Counted from the first letter of the stretch, positions 16,217-29,890 are shown. The stretch is 43,146 bases of DNA from Thiotrichaceae bacterium (GCA_026991755.1 JALXAX010000159.1:1-43146), one strand, 5' to 3'. The notes: generated by a model from the sequence alone, not told the origin. Program-made: numbers and translations.

Positions 16217-19200
16217 ATGTTAGCTAAAATTATTACCTGGTCTATCCAGAACCGTTTTTTGGTGATTCTGCTGTCTATCATCCTTACAGGGTGGGGTATT
16301 ATTTCTGTCCAAAAAACACCACTTGATGCTATTCCTGATTTATCCGATGTGCAGGTCATCATCAAAACCAGCTACCCAGGGCAAGCTCCACAGGTGGTTG
16401 AAGATCAAGTCACTTATCCGATTACCACCACCATGCTGTCCGTGCCCAAGGCAACGGCTGTGCGTGGTTATTCTTTTTTTGGTGATTCATATGTGTACGT
16501 TATTTTTGAAGACCGCACCGATCTTTATTGGGCTAGAGCCAGAGTTTTAGAATATCTCAGCCAGGCAGCCAGCCAGTTACCCGACAATGTAGAGCCCCGC
16601 TTAGGGCCGGATGCAACTGGAGTTGGCTGGGTATATGAATATGCCTTAGTCGATCGAACCAATAAACACGATCTTTCTGAACTACGCTCTTTACAGGACT
16701 GGTTTTTAAAATACGAATTGCAAACCGTACCTGGAGTATCTGAGGTAGCAACCATTGGAGGTATGGTTAAGCAATATCAGGTAGTGGCTGATCCCAATCA
16801 TTTACGTGCTTTTAATATTTCTCTTAAACAGATAAAAACTGCTATTCAACGCGCCAATCAGGAAACAGGTGGCTCGGTTATTGAGTTAGGGGAAGCTGAA
16901 TATATGGTGAGTTCAAAAGGCTATCTTAATAATATTCAGGACATTGAAACCATTCCTATTACGCTTAACAAGAAAACAGGATCACCTATCCTGTTGCGTG
17001 ATTTAGCGAAAGTAAGCATAGGCCCTCAAATGCGCCGAGGTATTGCCGAGCTCGACGGTGAGGGTGAAGTAGTTGGTGGCATCATTGTGATGCGTTACGG
17101 AGAAAATGCTTTAGAAGTCATTGAAAAAACCAAGTTGAAATTGGAAGAACTCAAGGCAGGTTTACCCGAAGGAGTTGAGATTGTAACGACTTATGACCGC
17201 TCAAAACTCATTCTTAGTGCTGTTGATAACCTTAGTGAAAAGCTACTTGAAGAGTTCATTGTGGTTGCTTTGGTCTGTCTGGTTTTCTTATTTCATTTAC
17301 GCTCAGCATTAGTCGCTATTGTAAGTTTACCGTTAGGTATTTTGATGGCATTTATCGTTATGCAACAGCAGGGCATTAATGCCAACATTATGTCATTGGG
17401 AGGCATTGCCATAGCCATCGGCGCAATGGTGGATGCTGCCATTGTAATGATTGAGAATGCGCACAAACATCTTGAACGATGGCAACATGACAATGGCGAA
17501 ATGCCTAAAGGTAAAGATCACTGGCGAGTGATTACAGAAGCTTCCATAGAAGTAGGGCCTGCTTTATTCTTTTCTTTGCTAATTATCACACTAAGCTTTA
17601 TTCCTATTTTTACTTTAGAGGCACAAGAAGGACGATTATTTTCACCGTTAGCTTTTACTAAAACCTATTCGATGGCAGCTGCTGCTGGTCTTGCAGTAAC
17701 ACTTATTCCTATTTTGATGGGTTTTTTTATTCGTGGGAAACTACCTAAAGAGAGTAGCAACCCCATCTCTGTTGTACTCATTCGAGTATACCGTCCCTTA
17801 TTAACGTGGTGCTTACGTGTACCCTATTTGACTATTCTGATTGCTATTATCTTGATGTTTTCAGCATTAATTCCTATTAATCAGCTGGGTTCTGAGTTTA
17901 TGCCTGAACTGGAAGAGGGTGATTTACTCTATATGCCCACTACGCTACCTGGAGTTTCTATTGGTAAAGCACAAGAGTTGTTGATGCAAACTGACCGTAT
18001 TATTAAAAGCTTTCCTGAAGTAGAACGCGTCTTCGGGAAAATAGGTCGTGCTGAAACGGCAACTGACCCTGCACCACTAACGATGATTGAAACTACTATT
18101 TTGCTAAAACCCAAATCAGAATGGCGAGCGGGTATGACCTTAAAGAAGCTTATCAAGCAATTAGATAAAGCAGCTAAGTTTCCCGGACTTACCAACGCTT
18201 GGGTACAGCCTATCAAAACACGTATTGATATGCTGGCAACAGGTATTAAGACGCCCGTAGGTATTAAAGTAGCAGGCCCTGATCTTAAAATTATCGAAAG
18301 CATTGGTAAAGATATTGAGGGAATACTCAATAAAGTAGAAGGTACTTCCTCTGTCTTCTCTGAACGTGTTTCTGGTGGTCGTTATATCCAGATTACCCCT
18401 GACCGCGTTAAAGCTGCACGCTTTGGTTTAAATATTGCTGATATCCAGACCGTCATTGGTTCTGCGGTAGGTGGGGTTAATATTACGCAAACGGTTGAAG
18501 GGCTAGAGCGTTACCCTGTTAACTTGCGTTACCCACGCCACACTCGCGACAGTATCGACAAACTCATGGAACTTCCTTTAGTGACTCCTTCTGGCGCGCA
18601 TATACCGTTATCACGAGTAGCGGATATTCGAGTGACGGAAGGTCCACCGATGATTAAAACTGAAAATGCACGTTTAAATGGGTGGACGTTTGTAGATATT
18701 GATCATCCTGACCTTGGTTCTTATGTGACCTCTGCCCAGCAAGCGCTTAAAGATAATCTTACACTTCCTCCTGGCTATTCTGTTTCCTGGGCGGGTCAGT
18801 ATGAGTATTTACTACGCGTTAAAGATAAACTAAAACTAGTGGTTCCCGTTACTTTATTGATTATATTGGTTTTGTTGTATCTTACTTTCCAAAATATCAT
18901 TGCTGCGCTTATTGTGATGCTGTCACTTCCTTTTGCTCTGGCAGGTGGTGTTTGGTATCTGTGGATATTAGGTTTTAATACTTCTGTTGCCGTTACCGTT
19001 GGCTTTATTGCATTGGCGGGGGTCGCCGCCGAGTTTGGCGTCATTATGTTAATTTATCTAAATAATGCTGAAGCCGAACATAAAGAGCGAGATAAACTCA
19101 ATAGCATAGCTGATTTAAAAGATGCCATTATGGAAGGTGCTGTCATGAGAGTGCGTCCTAAGGCGATGACGGTTGCGGTTATTATTGCAGGGCTTGTGCC

Positions 19201-19345
19201 TATTATGTTGGGTAGCGGAACAGGATCTGATGTGATGCAACGAATCGCTGCACCCATGATTGGCGGGATGGTAACTGCGCCCTTGTTATCTTTGTTTGTA
19301 ATTCCTGCTATTTTTCTAATTTGGAAACAACGTAACTATCAATAA
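16217..19345 (+). CDS. cusA: CusA-like heavy-metal RND efflux transporter
   Basis: 1042 aa, full length for the HME-RND subfamily, with twelve expected membrane segments and two large periplasmic loops. Diagnostic sequences are [16 protein letters not shown] near the N-terminus, the proton-relay helix motif [20 protein letters not shown] (about residue 395), and [19 protein letters not shown] near the C-terminus. It exports Cu(I) or Ag(I) from the periplasm or cytosol using the proton gradient, with CusB. GGAG lies 7 bases before the ATG. No cusC outer-membrane factor is in the window, so the pump must borrow one from elsewhere or have it outside this region. Confidence 0.95.
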   Translation: MLAKIITWSIQNRFLVILLSIILTGWGIISVQKTPLDAIPDLSDVQVIIKTSYPGQAPQVVEDQVTYPITTTMLSVPKATAVRGYSFFGDSYVYVIFEDRTDLYWARARVLEYLSQAASQLPDNVEPRLGPDATGVGWVYEYALVDRTNKHDLSELRSLQDWFLKYELQTVPGVSEVATIGGMVKQYQVVADPNHLRAFNISLKQIKTAIQRANQETGGSVIELGEAEYMVSSKGYLNNIQDIETIPITLNKKTGSPILLRDLAKVSIGPQMRRGIAELDGEGEVVGGIIVMRYGENALEVIEKTKLKLEELKAGLPEGVEIVTTYDRSKLILSAVDNLSEKLLEEFIVVALVCLVFLFHLRSALVAIVSLPLGILMAFIVMQQQGINANIMSLGGIAIAIGAMVDAAIVMIENAHKHLERWQHDNGEMPKGKDHWRVITEASIEVGPALFFSLLIITLSFIPIFTLEAQEGRLFSPLAFTKTYSMAAAAGLAVTLIPILMGFFIRGKLPKESSNPISVVLIRVYRPLLTWCLRVPYLTILIAIILMFSALIPINQLGSEFMPELEEGDLLYMPTTLPGVSIGKAQELLMQTDRIIKSFPEVERVFGKIGRAETATDPAPLTMIETTILLKPKSEWRAGMTLKKLIKQLDKAAKFPGLTNAWVQPIKTRIDMLATGIKTPVGIKVAGPDLKIIESIGKDIEGILNKVEGTSSVFSERVSGGRYIQITPDRVKAARFGLNIADIQTVIGSAVGGVNITQTVEGLERYPVNLRYPRHTRDSIDKLMELPLVTPSGAHIPLSRVADIRVTEGPPMIKTENARLNGWTFVDIDHPDLGSYVTSAQQALKDNLTLPPGYSVSWAGQYEYLLRVKDKLKLVVPVTLLIILVLLYLTFQNIIAALIVMLSLPFALAGGVWYLWILGFNTSVAVTVGFIALAGVAAEFGVIMLIYLNNAEAEHKERDKLNSIADLKDAIMEGAVMRVRPKAMTVAVIIAGLVPIMLGSGTGSDVMQRIAAPMIGGMVTAPLLSLFVIPAIFLIWKQRNYQ

Positions 19346-19392
19346 TATTTTCTGGGAAGGGCAGTTGCGAAAGCAATAAAGCATAGGGTTTG

Positions 19393-19965
19393 CTATTTGC
19401 TGAGATGAAGCGGTTCTTCTACTTCTTTTCTAGCTGCCTTCCCTAATAATATTTCGATGAGGTGTAAAGCAAAAGCTATCGCTGTACCAGGCCCTTTGGA
19501 GGTGATGATAGTGCCATCAATAACAACATCATCAGTCTTTATTTCAATATGTGATGTATCCAAATGATTCAAAGCACCAGGATAAGATGTTAGTTTATTA
19601 ACATGAATTTCATCATCACTTACGAAAACTCTAGGTGCCGCACAAATGGCGGCAATATGGTTCCCCTGCTGATACGTTTCACGCAATAACTGATGGATTC
19701 GTGGATCATCATTTAAGTTATCTGCGCCTGGCAGACCACCTGGTAGCACCATCAATTCAAAACTTTCTTTAAGCTCATTTTTCATCATGGCTTGAAGCGA
19801 AGTATCTGCTACCAAGCGCGTTCCACGTGAACATAGAACCACCTTCTCTTCACTTAAACTAGCTGTAACCACATGCAGATTTGCACGACGGAACAGGTCA
19901 ATCAAAGTAACCGCTTCAAGCTCTTCACAACCTTCTGCCAGTGGGATTAATACACGCTTAGTCAT
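19393..19965 (-). CDS. yajL: DJ-1/PfpI family protein, YajL-like
   Basis: 190 aa. The DJ-1 features are the early acidic EGCEELEAVT (Glu near residue 15), LMVLPGGLPGADNL and the nucleophile elbow AAICAAP with Cys108. YajL/DJ-1 proteins protect against electrophile and oxidative stress; deglycase activity has been claimed but is disputed. Its ATG overlaps the ctpA stop by 4 bp (ATGA at 19962-19965), so it is the last gene of the ctpA unit. It converges with cusA across a 47-bp gap. The symbol is chosen by similarity and could equally be another DJ-1 paralogue. Confidence 0.85.
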   Translation of the reverse strand: MTKRVLIPLAEGCEELEAVTLIDLFRRANLHVVTASLSEEKVVLCSRGTRLVADTSLQAMMKNELKESFELMVLPGGLPGADNLNDDPRIHQLLRETYQQGNHIAAICAAPRVFVSDDEIHVNKLTSYPGALNHLDTSHIEIKTDDVVIDGTIITSKGPGTAIAFALHLIEILLGKAARKEVEEPLHLSK

Positions 19966-21416
19966 TTTTTACCGTAGAATAAATCCATTCCTTTCAATAT
20001 ATTTAATGCTTCTGATAATTGATAGTCTGCTTTTAATGCATTTGTTTCTTTATCATCTTTGCTTTTCTTAGCTTTGCTTTTGTTATTCTTTTTATCCAAG
20101 CTTTTGCTTGTGTCTTTTATTTCCTTATTTTGACTCTCTTGTTTTGCCGGCTTAGTTTTTTTGCCATTCACATCAGGGTTGCTTAAATGTCCACTTAAGC
20201 TTGCTTCTGTTAAAGGCTCAAAGTCATCCTCTTGTTCAGAGTCTTCTTTAATAAACTTACGTGGTTTCACTATAATGTCGGGCTGTATTCCTTTTGCCTG
20301 AATTGAACGACCTGAGGGTGTGTAATAACGTGCGGTTGTCAACTTTACACCTGTCGTTGCATCAAGCGGAAGTACAGTTTGAACTGAGCCTTTACCAAAC
20401 GTTTTTTCTCCTAATATTAAAGCACGTTTTTGATCCTGTAATGCACCTGCGACGATTTCAGAGGCAGATGCTGAGCCTTGATTCACCAATACGATGATAG
20501 GAGCGCCATTGATAATGTCATTATCATGCGCATCCTCGGTCATTTTAGAATCTTCTATACGCCCATCTGTATAAACAATTTTCCCTTTAGTTAGGAACAA
20601 ATCAGATATTCCCACCGCAGCACCTAATACACCACCTGGGTTGTTCCTTAAATCTATAATCAAACCCTTTAGATCAACCTTGTTTGCTTTTTTGAGTTTA
20701 TTAATAGCAACTTTAGCGGCATCTGCTGTATTTGATTGAAACGATACTATGCGTAAGTAACCATAGCCATTACCCAGCAACTTTTGATTGACACTCTTTA
20801 TTTTGATGATATCGCGTATTATTGTTATCTTAAGTGGCTTAGCTTCACCTTCTCTAACGATGGTTAAAACTATCGGCTCACCGACTTTACCCCGCATGAG
20901 TTTGACAGCATCACTTAAGGTTTTACCTTTGACGTGTTGATCATCTAAACGGATAATCAAATCACCCGCTTTAACACCCGCACGTTCAGCAGGCGTATCA
21001 TCAATAGGGGAAATGATTTTAACAAAACCATTTTCCATACCTACTTCAATCCCTAAACCACCAAACTTTCCACTGGTATCTGCTTGTAGTTCTCTAAACG
21101 CTTCTTCGTCAAGATAAGTGGAATGCGGGTCTAACCCCGATAGCATACCTTTGATAGCATCATTTATAAGCTGTTCATCAGTAACTTCTTCCACATAATC
21201 GCTCTTGATGCGTGACATTACTTCTGAAAAGCGTTGCAATTCAGCAATAGGTAATCTATTTGCTGGAGCTGTCGCCGAAAGCGTCACATTAACCACTTCC
21301 TTAACTTCTTCACTCGGCTTCAGTGCTAAAACAGAATTTGACAGGATGAAAAGCCCAACAAACAAGGTCACTTGTGTAGCCATAGAAATACATTTTTTTG
21401 TCTTTTTATTATTCAT
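19962..21416 (-). CDS. ctpA: Carboxy-terminal processing protease (S41)
   Basis: 484 aa. A signal peptide or N-terminal anchor (ATQVTLFVGLFILSNSVLA) is followed by a PDZ domain (GKFGGLGIEVGMENGF...AGVKAGDLIIRLDD, about residues 117-200) and an S41 peptidase core. The catalytic Ser is in NQGSASASE (Ser317 by spacing) and the Lys is in FGKGS (Lys342), 25 residues apart as in Prc. A Lys/Ser-rich tail (about 400-465) looks disordered. Such proteases cleave C-termini of periplasmic proteins and often regulate peptidoglycan hydrolases. It lies directly after envC, as in many gammaproteobacteria. Confidence 0.93.
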   Translation of the reverse strand: MNNKKTKKCISMATQVTLFVGLFILSNSVLALKPSEEVKEVVNVTLSATAPANRLPIAELQRFSEVMSRIKSDYVEEVTDEQLINDAIKGMLSGLDPHSTYLDEEAFRELQADTSGKFGGLGIEVGMENGFVKIISPIDDTPAERAGVKAGDLIIRLDDQHVKGKTLSDAVKLMRGKVGEPIVLTIVREGEAKPLKITIIRDIIKIKSVNQKLLGNGYGYLRIVSFQSNTADAAKVAINKLKKANKVDLKGLIIDLRNNPGGVLGAAVGISDLFLTKGKIVYTDGRIEDSKMTEDAHDNDIINGAPIIVLVNQGSASASEIVAGALQDQKRALILGEKTFGKGSVQTVLPLDATTGVKLTTARYYTPSGRSIQAKGIQPDIIVKPRKFIKEDSEQEDDFEPLTEASLSGHLSNPDVNGKKTKPAKQESQNKEIKDTSKSLDKKNNKSKAKKSKDDKETNALKADYQLSEALNILKGMDLFYGKK

Positions 21417-21439
21417 TTAATAGATGATTCCTGTACTCA

Positions 21440-22711
21440 TTATCGACACCATTTTGCTGGGTTACGTGGTCTCGTACCTTTTCGAATTTCAAAGTAGAGC
21501 GCGTTTTGTTGCTGCCCTCCCGAGTTGCCAACCGCTGCTATAGTTGCCCCACCTTTTACAATTTGCCCTGTTTTCACATAGATTGCTCGGTTATAACCAT
21601 AAAGACTACGATAGTTATTATCATGTCGAATAATAACTAGATAACCATAGCCGTTAAACCAGCCTGAAAACTCTACTTTACCCGTGGCTACAGCATGGAC
21701 TTTTTTACCACCAGAGGCACTAATCACTACACCTTTCCATCGCTGTTTTTCATTTCTTCTTTCACCATAAGAATGACTTAATCGTCCTTTTACTGGCCAT
21801 GACAGTTTACCTCTTAGCGTAGAGAACTTTCTATTAGCAACAAAGCGTTGTTTGCCACCCACTTGTTTAGCAGACTTTTTTTGCTGTGTACTTTGTTGTG
21901 TTGGTTGACTCTTTTTAATGTTTTTCTTAGCCACCCTCTTTATTTCTGCATTCTTCGATTCTGCCTGAGTTCTCGCTACTAATCGGTCTATCTTTGCTTG
22001 TAATTTAGCTTCTTTCCTTCTCAACCTAGACAGTGCTTTTTTCTTTGAGCTTACTTTTTTATTAATTTTTTTATAGGCAAACGTGCGTTGTTTTAAGGTG
22101 TTTTTACTCGCCATTTGCTCAACCAAAAGATCCGTCTTAAGCCGTTTCAACTCCTTATGATCAACTGCTATTTTTTTTTCTAGCATTTGTACTTTTGATA
22201 ACGTTAGCCTAATTTTCTTTATTTCTTTGATACGGCTTTTATTTAAATATTCAAAGTATTTAACCGTTCGACCTATATCAGAAGGATCATCTTGTTTAAG
22301 TAATAATCTCAAGTGTGATTGCTCACCTGCACTATACAAAGCTTGCATTTGTTGTGACAGACCTTTTTTTTGCACATTGAGTTGTTGGTCTAGTGCTTCT
22401 TTTTCACCCGTTGCTTTCAATAGGCGTTTATCTAGCTTGTTAATTTTTTTATTAAGGCTATACATCTTTCGCGTTTGCACACCCAACTTTTTTTCAAGCT
22501 CACGCACTTCACCTCGAATAGCTGCTGCTTTTTTCTCTTCCTTTTCCAACCCTCTATCTAGCGTTCTGATTTCTCTTTGTAGTTGTGTTTTCTCTGCTAG
22601 TACTAGATTAGGAGTAAATAACACGAGTTGCCCTACTGCAATCACTAACCACAGACGCGCGAATAATGATTTAAAGATTCCACCAAGTAACTCTGAATTA
22701 CGCACTCGCAT
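21440..22711 (-). CDS. envC: EnvC-like murein hydrolase activator
   Basis: 423 aa. An N-terminal signal sequence is followed by long coiled coils rich in Lys/Glu/Leu (about residues 40-260), a basic linker and a C-terminal LytM/M23 domain (about 305-423). The usual LytM zinc ligands look lost: SYGERR stands where HxxxD is expected, SLYGYN in place of YGHL, and LYFEIR in place of LHFEI. That is the EnvC pattern, in which the domain activates the amidases AmiA/AmiB at the division site rather than cutting peptidoglycan itself. The start overlaps the prlC stop by 14 bp, and ctpA follows after 23 bp. Confidence 0.92.
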   Translation of the reverse strand: MRVRNSELLGGIFKSLFARLWLVIAVGQLVLFTPNLVLAEKTQLQREIRTLDRGLEKEEKKAAAIRGEVRELEKKLGVQTRKMYSLNKKINKLDKRLLKATGEKEALDQQLNVQKKGLSQQMQALYSAGEQSHLRLLLKQDDPSDIGRTVKYFEYLNKSRIKEIKKIRLTLSKVQMLEKKIAVDHKELKRLKTDLLVEQMASKNTLKQRTFAYKKINKKVSSKKKALSRLRRKEAKLQAKIDRLVARTQAESKNAEIKRVAKKNIKKSQPTQQSTQQKKSAKQVGGKQRFVANRKFSTLRGKLSWPVKGRLSHSYGERRNEKQRWKGVVISASGGKKVHAVATGKVEFSGWFNGYGYLVIIRHDNNYRSLYGYNRAIYVKTGQIVKGGATIAAVGNSGGQQQNALYFEIRKGTRPRNPAKWCR

Positions 22712-24758
22712 GAATACCTGAATGCTTCAATAGTGCACTGATATCAGGCTCTCGACCTCTGAAAGCTTTAAATGATACTTTTGCCGGTCTCGCCCCTCCT
22801 TTTTCTAATACTTCTGTTAAAAAGGATTGTGCCGTCTCTTTATTAAACAAGCCCGTCTCTTCAAACTTACTAAATGCATCCGCTGATAACACTTCTGCCC
22901 ATTTATAGCTGAAGTAACCTGCGGCATAACCGCCTGCAAAAATATGTGCGAAAGAGTTTTGAAAACGGTTAAATTCTGGTGTAGGTAATACACTTGTTTG
23001 CGAACGCACTTCTTTAAGTATTGTCGTGATCTGATCGTAGCTTTTCACACTTTTATCCATATAAATACGCATATCAAACAGTGCAAACTCTAACTGTCTC
23101 AACATATCCAAGCCGCTATTGTAATGTCTTGTCTTGAGCATTTTATCAAATAACTCTTCTGGTATAACTTCACCCGTTTCATAGTGTTTGGCGAATAAAT
23201 CTAACGACTCTCTTTGCCAACACCAGTTTTCCATAAACTGACTAGGTAACTCTACTGCATCCCATTCGACACCTGATATACCCGACACATCCAGATAATC
23301 AACTTTAGTCAGCATATGGTGTAAACCGTGGCCAAACTCATGGAAGAGTGTAATGACTTCATCATGAGTAAACAGTGCTTCTTTATGAGCACTGGGTGTG
23401 CTGGAGTTGCACGTTAAATAAGCTACAGGAATTTGTATCTTGCCATCATTGAGATAGCGCCCACAATATGACCCCATCCATGCGCCACCCCGTTTATGCT
23501 GTCTTGCATAAAGATCTAAATAAAAGCTGGCGATATGTTCGCCCTCTTTATTATGGATTTCATAAAAACGCACATCTTTATGCCAAACGTCAATATCTTT
23601 TTTTAGCGTAATGGTACAGTTATATAACTGCTCGACTAGATCGTATAACCCTGCTAATACTTTCTCTACAGAGAACCATGGCTTTATATCTTCTTCAGAA
23701 TACTGCAATTCTTTTTGCTTTAGTTTCTCACGAACAAATGCTGTATCCCACGCCTGTAACTTATCTAGTTTTAATTCTTTGCGAGCGAAGTCTTGCAGAT
23801 GTTTTATTTCATTTTCTGCTTGTGGTTTAGCTTTTGCTAATAAGTCATTCAAAAAATTAATAACTTGCTCTGGATCATCTGCCATTTTCCTATAAAGCGA
23901 CTGTTCTGCATAATTATCAAAGCCTAAAAGCTTGGCTATTGCCGTGCGAGTACTGATAATTTCGGCCATGATATTACTATTATCTAGCTTCTTATTATTA
24001 CCTTGGTCTGAAGCTTTCGTGCTATATGCCTTGTATAGCTCTTTTCTAAGGTCGCGGCTTTCTGCATAAGTCATCACCGCATTCATAATGGGAAAGTCTA
24101 ACGTTAGCAACCAATCTTTCTTTTCACGTTGTTCTGCTAATGACTTTGCCATATCAATGGCGCTTTCAGGCAAGCCTTTCAAGTCACTTATCTCTGTAAT
24201 AACTTTAGTCCAGGCATTAGTAGCATCTAAAACATTGTCAGAGAATTGTGATGTGAGCTTTGTAAGCGCTCTTGATAACTTCTTGTATTTTTGTTGTTTT
24301 TCTTCAGATAGTGCTATACCCGACAGCTCAAAACTTTTCACTTGATTCGTTAAGGCAGTAGCGCGTGCTTCATCGCTTCCATCATCATTGTCTGCTATCT
24401 TTTTTATTAATGTATACAGACCTTTATGTTGACCCACCTCTGTAGAATAATCGCTTAGCAGGGGTAAACACTGTGTATACACTTCTCTTAGCTCATCGGT
24501 ATTCATCACAGAGTTAAGGTGGCTAATCGGACTCCATATTTTAGATAATCTATTGTCGATATTTTCTAAGGTTGACACTATTTCTTTGGTATCCAGGGTA
24601 GATATATCCTGATCATTGTTGGTATCACACAGTGTTTCTATTATTTTTTTATTATCACTAATAACTTGCTTAACCGCTTGCTCCACATGTGAGGGTTTTA
24701 TTTTGGAAAAGGCAGGTAGTGCATTGAGAGGTTCTACTTCGAAAAGAGGATTATTCAT
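22698..24758 (-). CDS. prlC: Oligopeptidase A (M3 metallopeptidase)
   Basis: 686 aa, the usual length. The zinc site HEFGHGLHH (HExxH at residues 473-477) is present, with the downstream Glu helix and the C-terminal SYKWAEVLSADAFSKFEE stretch of the M3A family. It degrades short peptides, including cleaved signal peptides, in the cytoplasm. The stop overlaps the envC start by 14 bp, forming a prlC-envC-ctpA-yajL unit on the minus strand. gyrB ends 117 bp upstream and may be transcribed separately. Confidence 0.95.
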   Translation of the reverse strand: MNNPLFEVEPLNALPAFSKIKPSHVEQAVKQVISDNKKIIETLCDTNNDQDISTLDTKEIVSTLENIDNRLSKIWSPISHLNSVMNTDELREVYTQCLPLLSDYSTEVGQHKGLYTLIKKIADNDDGSDEARATALTNQVKSFELSGIALSEEKQQKYKKLSRALTKLTSQFSDNVLDATNAWTKVITEISDLKGLPESAIDMAKSLAEQREKKDWLLTLDFPIMNAVMTYAESRDLRKELYKAYSTKASDQGNNKKLDNSNIMAEIISTRTAIAKLLGFDNYAEQSLYRKMADDPEQVINFLNDLLAKAKPQAENEIKHLQDFARKELKLDKLQAWDTAFVREKLKQKELQYSEEDIKPWFSVEKVLAGLYDLVEQLYNCTITLKKDIDVWHKDVRFYEIHNKEGEHIASFYLDLYARQHKRGGAWMGSYCGRYLNDGKIQIPVAYLTCNSSTPSAHKEALFTHDEVITLFHEFGHGLHHMLTKVDYLDVSGISGVEWDAVELPSQFMENWCWQRESLDLFAKHYETGEVIPEELFDKMLKTRHYNSGLDMLRQLEFALFDMRIYMDKSVKSYDQITTILKEVRSQTSVLPTPEFNRFQNSFAHIFAGGYAAGYFSYKWAEVLSADAFSKFEETGLFNKETAQSFLTEVLEKGGARPAKVSFKAFRGREPDISALLKHSGIHASA

Positions 24759-24875
24759 TATTGTTAATTGTGTTGTTTGTAATAAGTGTTTTTTTGATAA
24801 CTTTAAAGCTCTATATATCTATATCAATGCAGTAACAAGCTTCGCTCTTATATTGATAGTGAAGCTCATTAACCA

Positions 24876-27326
<2,451 letters not shown>

Positions 27327-27438
27327 TTATACACCCCTTTAAAGCTTTACTGCTATAGTATTTCAGCTTATGGATTTTTAATCACCTAGTTCATCAGCTA
27401 TTGAATTTCATAATGTGTTTCACGTGAAACAATCAAAC

Positions 27439-28515
27439 TTACTCCACCGTAACCTCACCATGTTCCACGTGAAACATTGAATAAGCAGGGTTGTTTGGGA
27501 GAACCGCAGGCTTATGTGTTGATGTGATAATTACTTGCCTATTTAAGCTTGGAATGAAGTCGATGAGTTTCTTATAATTACTCGCATCTATTTCGGCTGC
27601 TAGATCATCAATAGCAATAATACCTTGCTGGGTTATTGTTATGTTTTGGGCTATGTGTAATAGCAAAGAGAGTAACTTGGATTGACCTCTAGATGCAGAT
27701 GATACAGCTGGCATTCCATTAAGATTGATAACAATGTCCGAACAATGTACTCCCTGTAATGTGCGACCTCGGATCTTTTCATAGCCCAACTTATTGTTGT
27801 AATAGCTAACCAATGAGTCGGTGTCTAAACCTATATCATTGGGCAACCCCGTTTTCAATGTAAGTTGTGGTGATTGTTCTATGAGGAAAGAGGGTATGGA
27901 CTCTTCGATAGTTTGCTTTAGTTTTTCTAAAGCTTGCTGTCTATAAGTATGTATGGGTTTTTGTAGCTTACATAACTCATAGGTTAGATGTTCTATCGCA
28001 TAATATAGCTTAGGGTCTTTAAGTGCGGCGTTACGCTGTTTCAGTAATGTCTGGTAAAGTTTCCATTGATGATGGAACTCTGGGTATTTGTAAAAGGCAA
28101 GCCAATCGATAAAACGTCGCCGTTTAAGTGAGCCTCCTGTAATGAGTTCATGGGAAAGAGGGTGGATGATACTGATAGGCAGTATTTTACTGAGTTCTGA
28201 CTGTGATTGAATGTTTTGCTTGTTGACTCTAATAAGAGTCTTAGAAGTAGACTTTTCAATGCCAACTCGTTTGTTGTCGAAGTGCTCACTGCTGACAATT
28301 GAAGTGCTTAACAGGGCTTCTTCTTCATAACGAATGACTTCAGCGATACGTGAGGTTCTAAAAGAACGCCCTATACTTAAAATAGAAATAGCCTCTAGTA
28401 AGCTACTTTTACCTGAGCCATTACTCCCGTATATGAAATTGATATCAGGACTAAGTGATAGTGTGGCTTCTTTTATGATACGACAGTTTCGTACCGTAAG
28501 ATTAGATAACCACAT
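27439..28515 (-). CDS. recF: RecF, DNA gap repair ATPase
   Basis: 358 aa. The SMC-like ATPase has Walker A GSNGSGKS (30-37), the ABC signature in SSASRGQSKLLSLLL and Walker B IIAIDDLAAEID. RecF with RecO and RecR loads RecA at gaps during recombinational repair. It starts 16 bp after dnaN and is followed 148 bp later by gyrB, the classical gene order. Confidence 0.97.
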   Translation of the reverse strand: MWLSNLTVRNCRIIKEATLSLSPDINFIYGSNGSGKSSLLEAISILSIGRSFRTSRIAEVIRYEEEALLSTSIVSSEHFDNKRVGIEKSTSKTLIRVNKQNIQSQSELSKILPISIIHPLSHELITGGSLKRRRFIDWLAFYKYPEFHHQWKLYQTLLKQRNAALKDPKLYYAIEHLTYELCKLQKPIHTYRQQALEKLKQTIEESIPSFLIEQSPQLTLKTGLPNDIGLDTDSLVSYYNNKLGYEKIRGRTLQGVHCSDIVINLNGMPAVSSASRGQSKLLSLLLHIAQNITITQQGIIAIDDLAAEIDASNYKKLIDFIPSLNRQVIITSTHKPAVLPNNPAYSMFHVEHGEVTVE

Positions 28516-28531
28516 AATATGGGGGCAGCAA

Positions 28532-29635
28532 TTAAAGCCTTACTGGCATGACAACACTAATACTATTTGGATTGTCTAAACTCTGGATAAGCGTACTAGA
28601 CTCAACAGAGTTTAAAGAAAATGAGATAGTCTCGCCAGAGAGGTTGTTGATAGCATCAAGTAAGTAATTGACATTAAAACCTACCTCAAAATCTTCACCT
28701 GAATAATTAATATCTATTGAGTCTTCGGCTGTTTCTCTATCTGGGTTATCTGATTTAATAGTTAATAGTCCGCTTGAAAGCTTTAGCAATACGCCTCTAA
28801 ACTTTTCGTTGGATAAGATAGCTACACGACTTAGTGTATCTTTGATTTGCATACGATCAAGTTCGATAGTGTGTAAGGTGGATTGTGGAATAGCAGCTTG
28901 ATAATCTGGATACTTGCCATCAATAAGTTTTGAGGTGAATCGGATATTATCTTTTTGCAAGCGTATATGATTATCGCTCAACTGTAGCTCAATGGATGTA
29001 CTAGTGTCGGAATGCAATAATCTGGATAATTCATTGATACCTTTTCGTGGAATAATGATACTTATGTCATCATCCTGATTATTCATGGCAAGAGAACAAC
29101 ACGCGAGACGGTGTCCATCGGTGGCAACCGTGGTTAATTTATCATTACTGGTTTGCATGAACATGCCATTTAAATAATAACGTACATCATGTTGTGCCAT
29201 CGCGTAGCTAGTTTGATTAATGAGGTTTAGAAACTCATTTTCAATGAAAGGCATGGTAGTAGCAAAGCTGATGTCGTCTAGCACAGGGAAATCATCTGCT
29301 GGTAACGTAGCTAGATTAAAAACACTACGTCCACTACTAAGACTTAATGTTCCGTTATTAAGCTCTATTTCAATAATGCTATCGGTAGCAAGCGACTTAC
29401 AAATATCTATTAGCTTTTTTGCAGATACAGTAGTCGAACCACTAGACTCTATTCCTGTGTTATCAATAGTCCCTGATATCTCTGTATCTAGATCAGTACC
29501 TGTAATACGTAAACCCTTATCAGATGCTGAAAGTAGAACATTAGAAAGTACAGGTGTTGTAGACTTTTGCTCAACTACTCCTGTTGCTCTTTCTAAAACA
29601 GGAAGTAATGATTCTCGGTTTATGGTCAATTTCAT
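28532..29635 (-). CDS. dnaN: DNA polymerase III sliding clamp (beta subunit)
   Basis: 367 aa, normal length, with three clamp domains starting MKLTINRESLLPVLERATGVVEQKSTTPVLSNVLL and ending in the typical PNSISVVMPVRL. The dimer encircles DNA and tethers Pol III and other factors. No clear Shine-Dalgarno precedes the ATG. The 255-bp spacer to dnaA carries DnaA boxes, so expression from a DnaA-controlled promoter is plausible. Confidence 0.98.
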   Translation of the reverse strand: MKLTINRESLLPVLERATGVVEQKSTTPVLSNVLLSASDKGLRITGTDLDTEISGTIDNTGIESSGSTTVSAKKLIDICKSLATDSIIEIELNNGTLSLSSGRSVFNLATLPADDFPVLDDISFATTMPFIENEFLNLINQTSYAMAQHDVRYYLNGMFMQTSNDKLTTVATDGHRLACCSLAMNNQDDDISIIIPRKGINELSRLLHSDTSTSIELQLSDNHIRLQKDNIRFTSKLIDGKYPDYQAAIPQSTLHTIELDRMQIKDTLSRVAILSNEKFRGVLLKLSSGLLTIKSDNPDRETAEDSIDINYSGEDFEVGFNVNYLLDAINNLSGETISFSLNSVESSTLIQSLDNPNSISVVMPVRL

Positions 29636-29753
29636 AATTATTTAGAATTTTATATAAGATAGTAGTAGTAATAAGGGGCAATGCTTTCTGTGTATAAGAA
29701 TTATAATTCCTAAGTTATCAGTAGTATATCTATTAATCCTTTGGGTTGGTTCC

Positions 29754-29831
29754 TGTGGACTAATTATCCGGTGTTCTGTGTATGAATTGTGGATAAGTAC
29801 TATCTAAAAAGTTATTCACCTTTCATCCACA
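29754..29831. promoter_or_regulatory. DnaA-box cluster between dnaA and dnaN
   Basis: Within the 255-bp spacer there is a perfect DnaA box on the minus strand (TGTGGATAA at 29788-29796), with TTATTCACC (29812-29820), TCATCCACA (29823-29831) and the weaker TGTGGACTA (29754-29762). The surroundings are AT-rich. This can be either an origin of replication or a DnaA-responsive control region for dnaN. Confidence 0.6.
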
Positions 29832-29890
29832 GCTTATCTAATATTTTTTACAGTGCCTACTTCTTTCTCTTGGGTTGTTCCTTTTAACCC

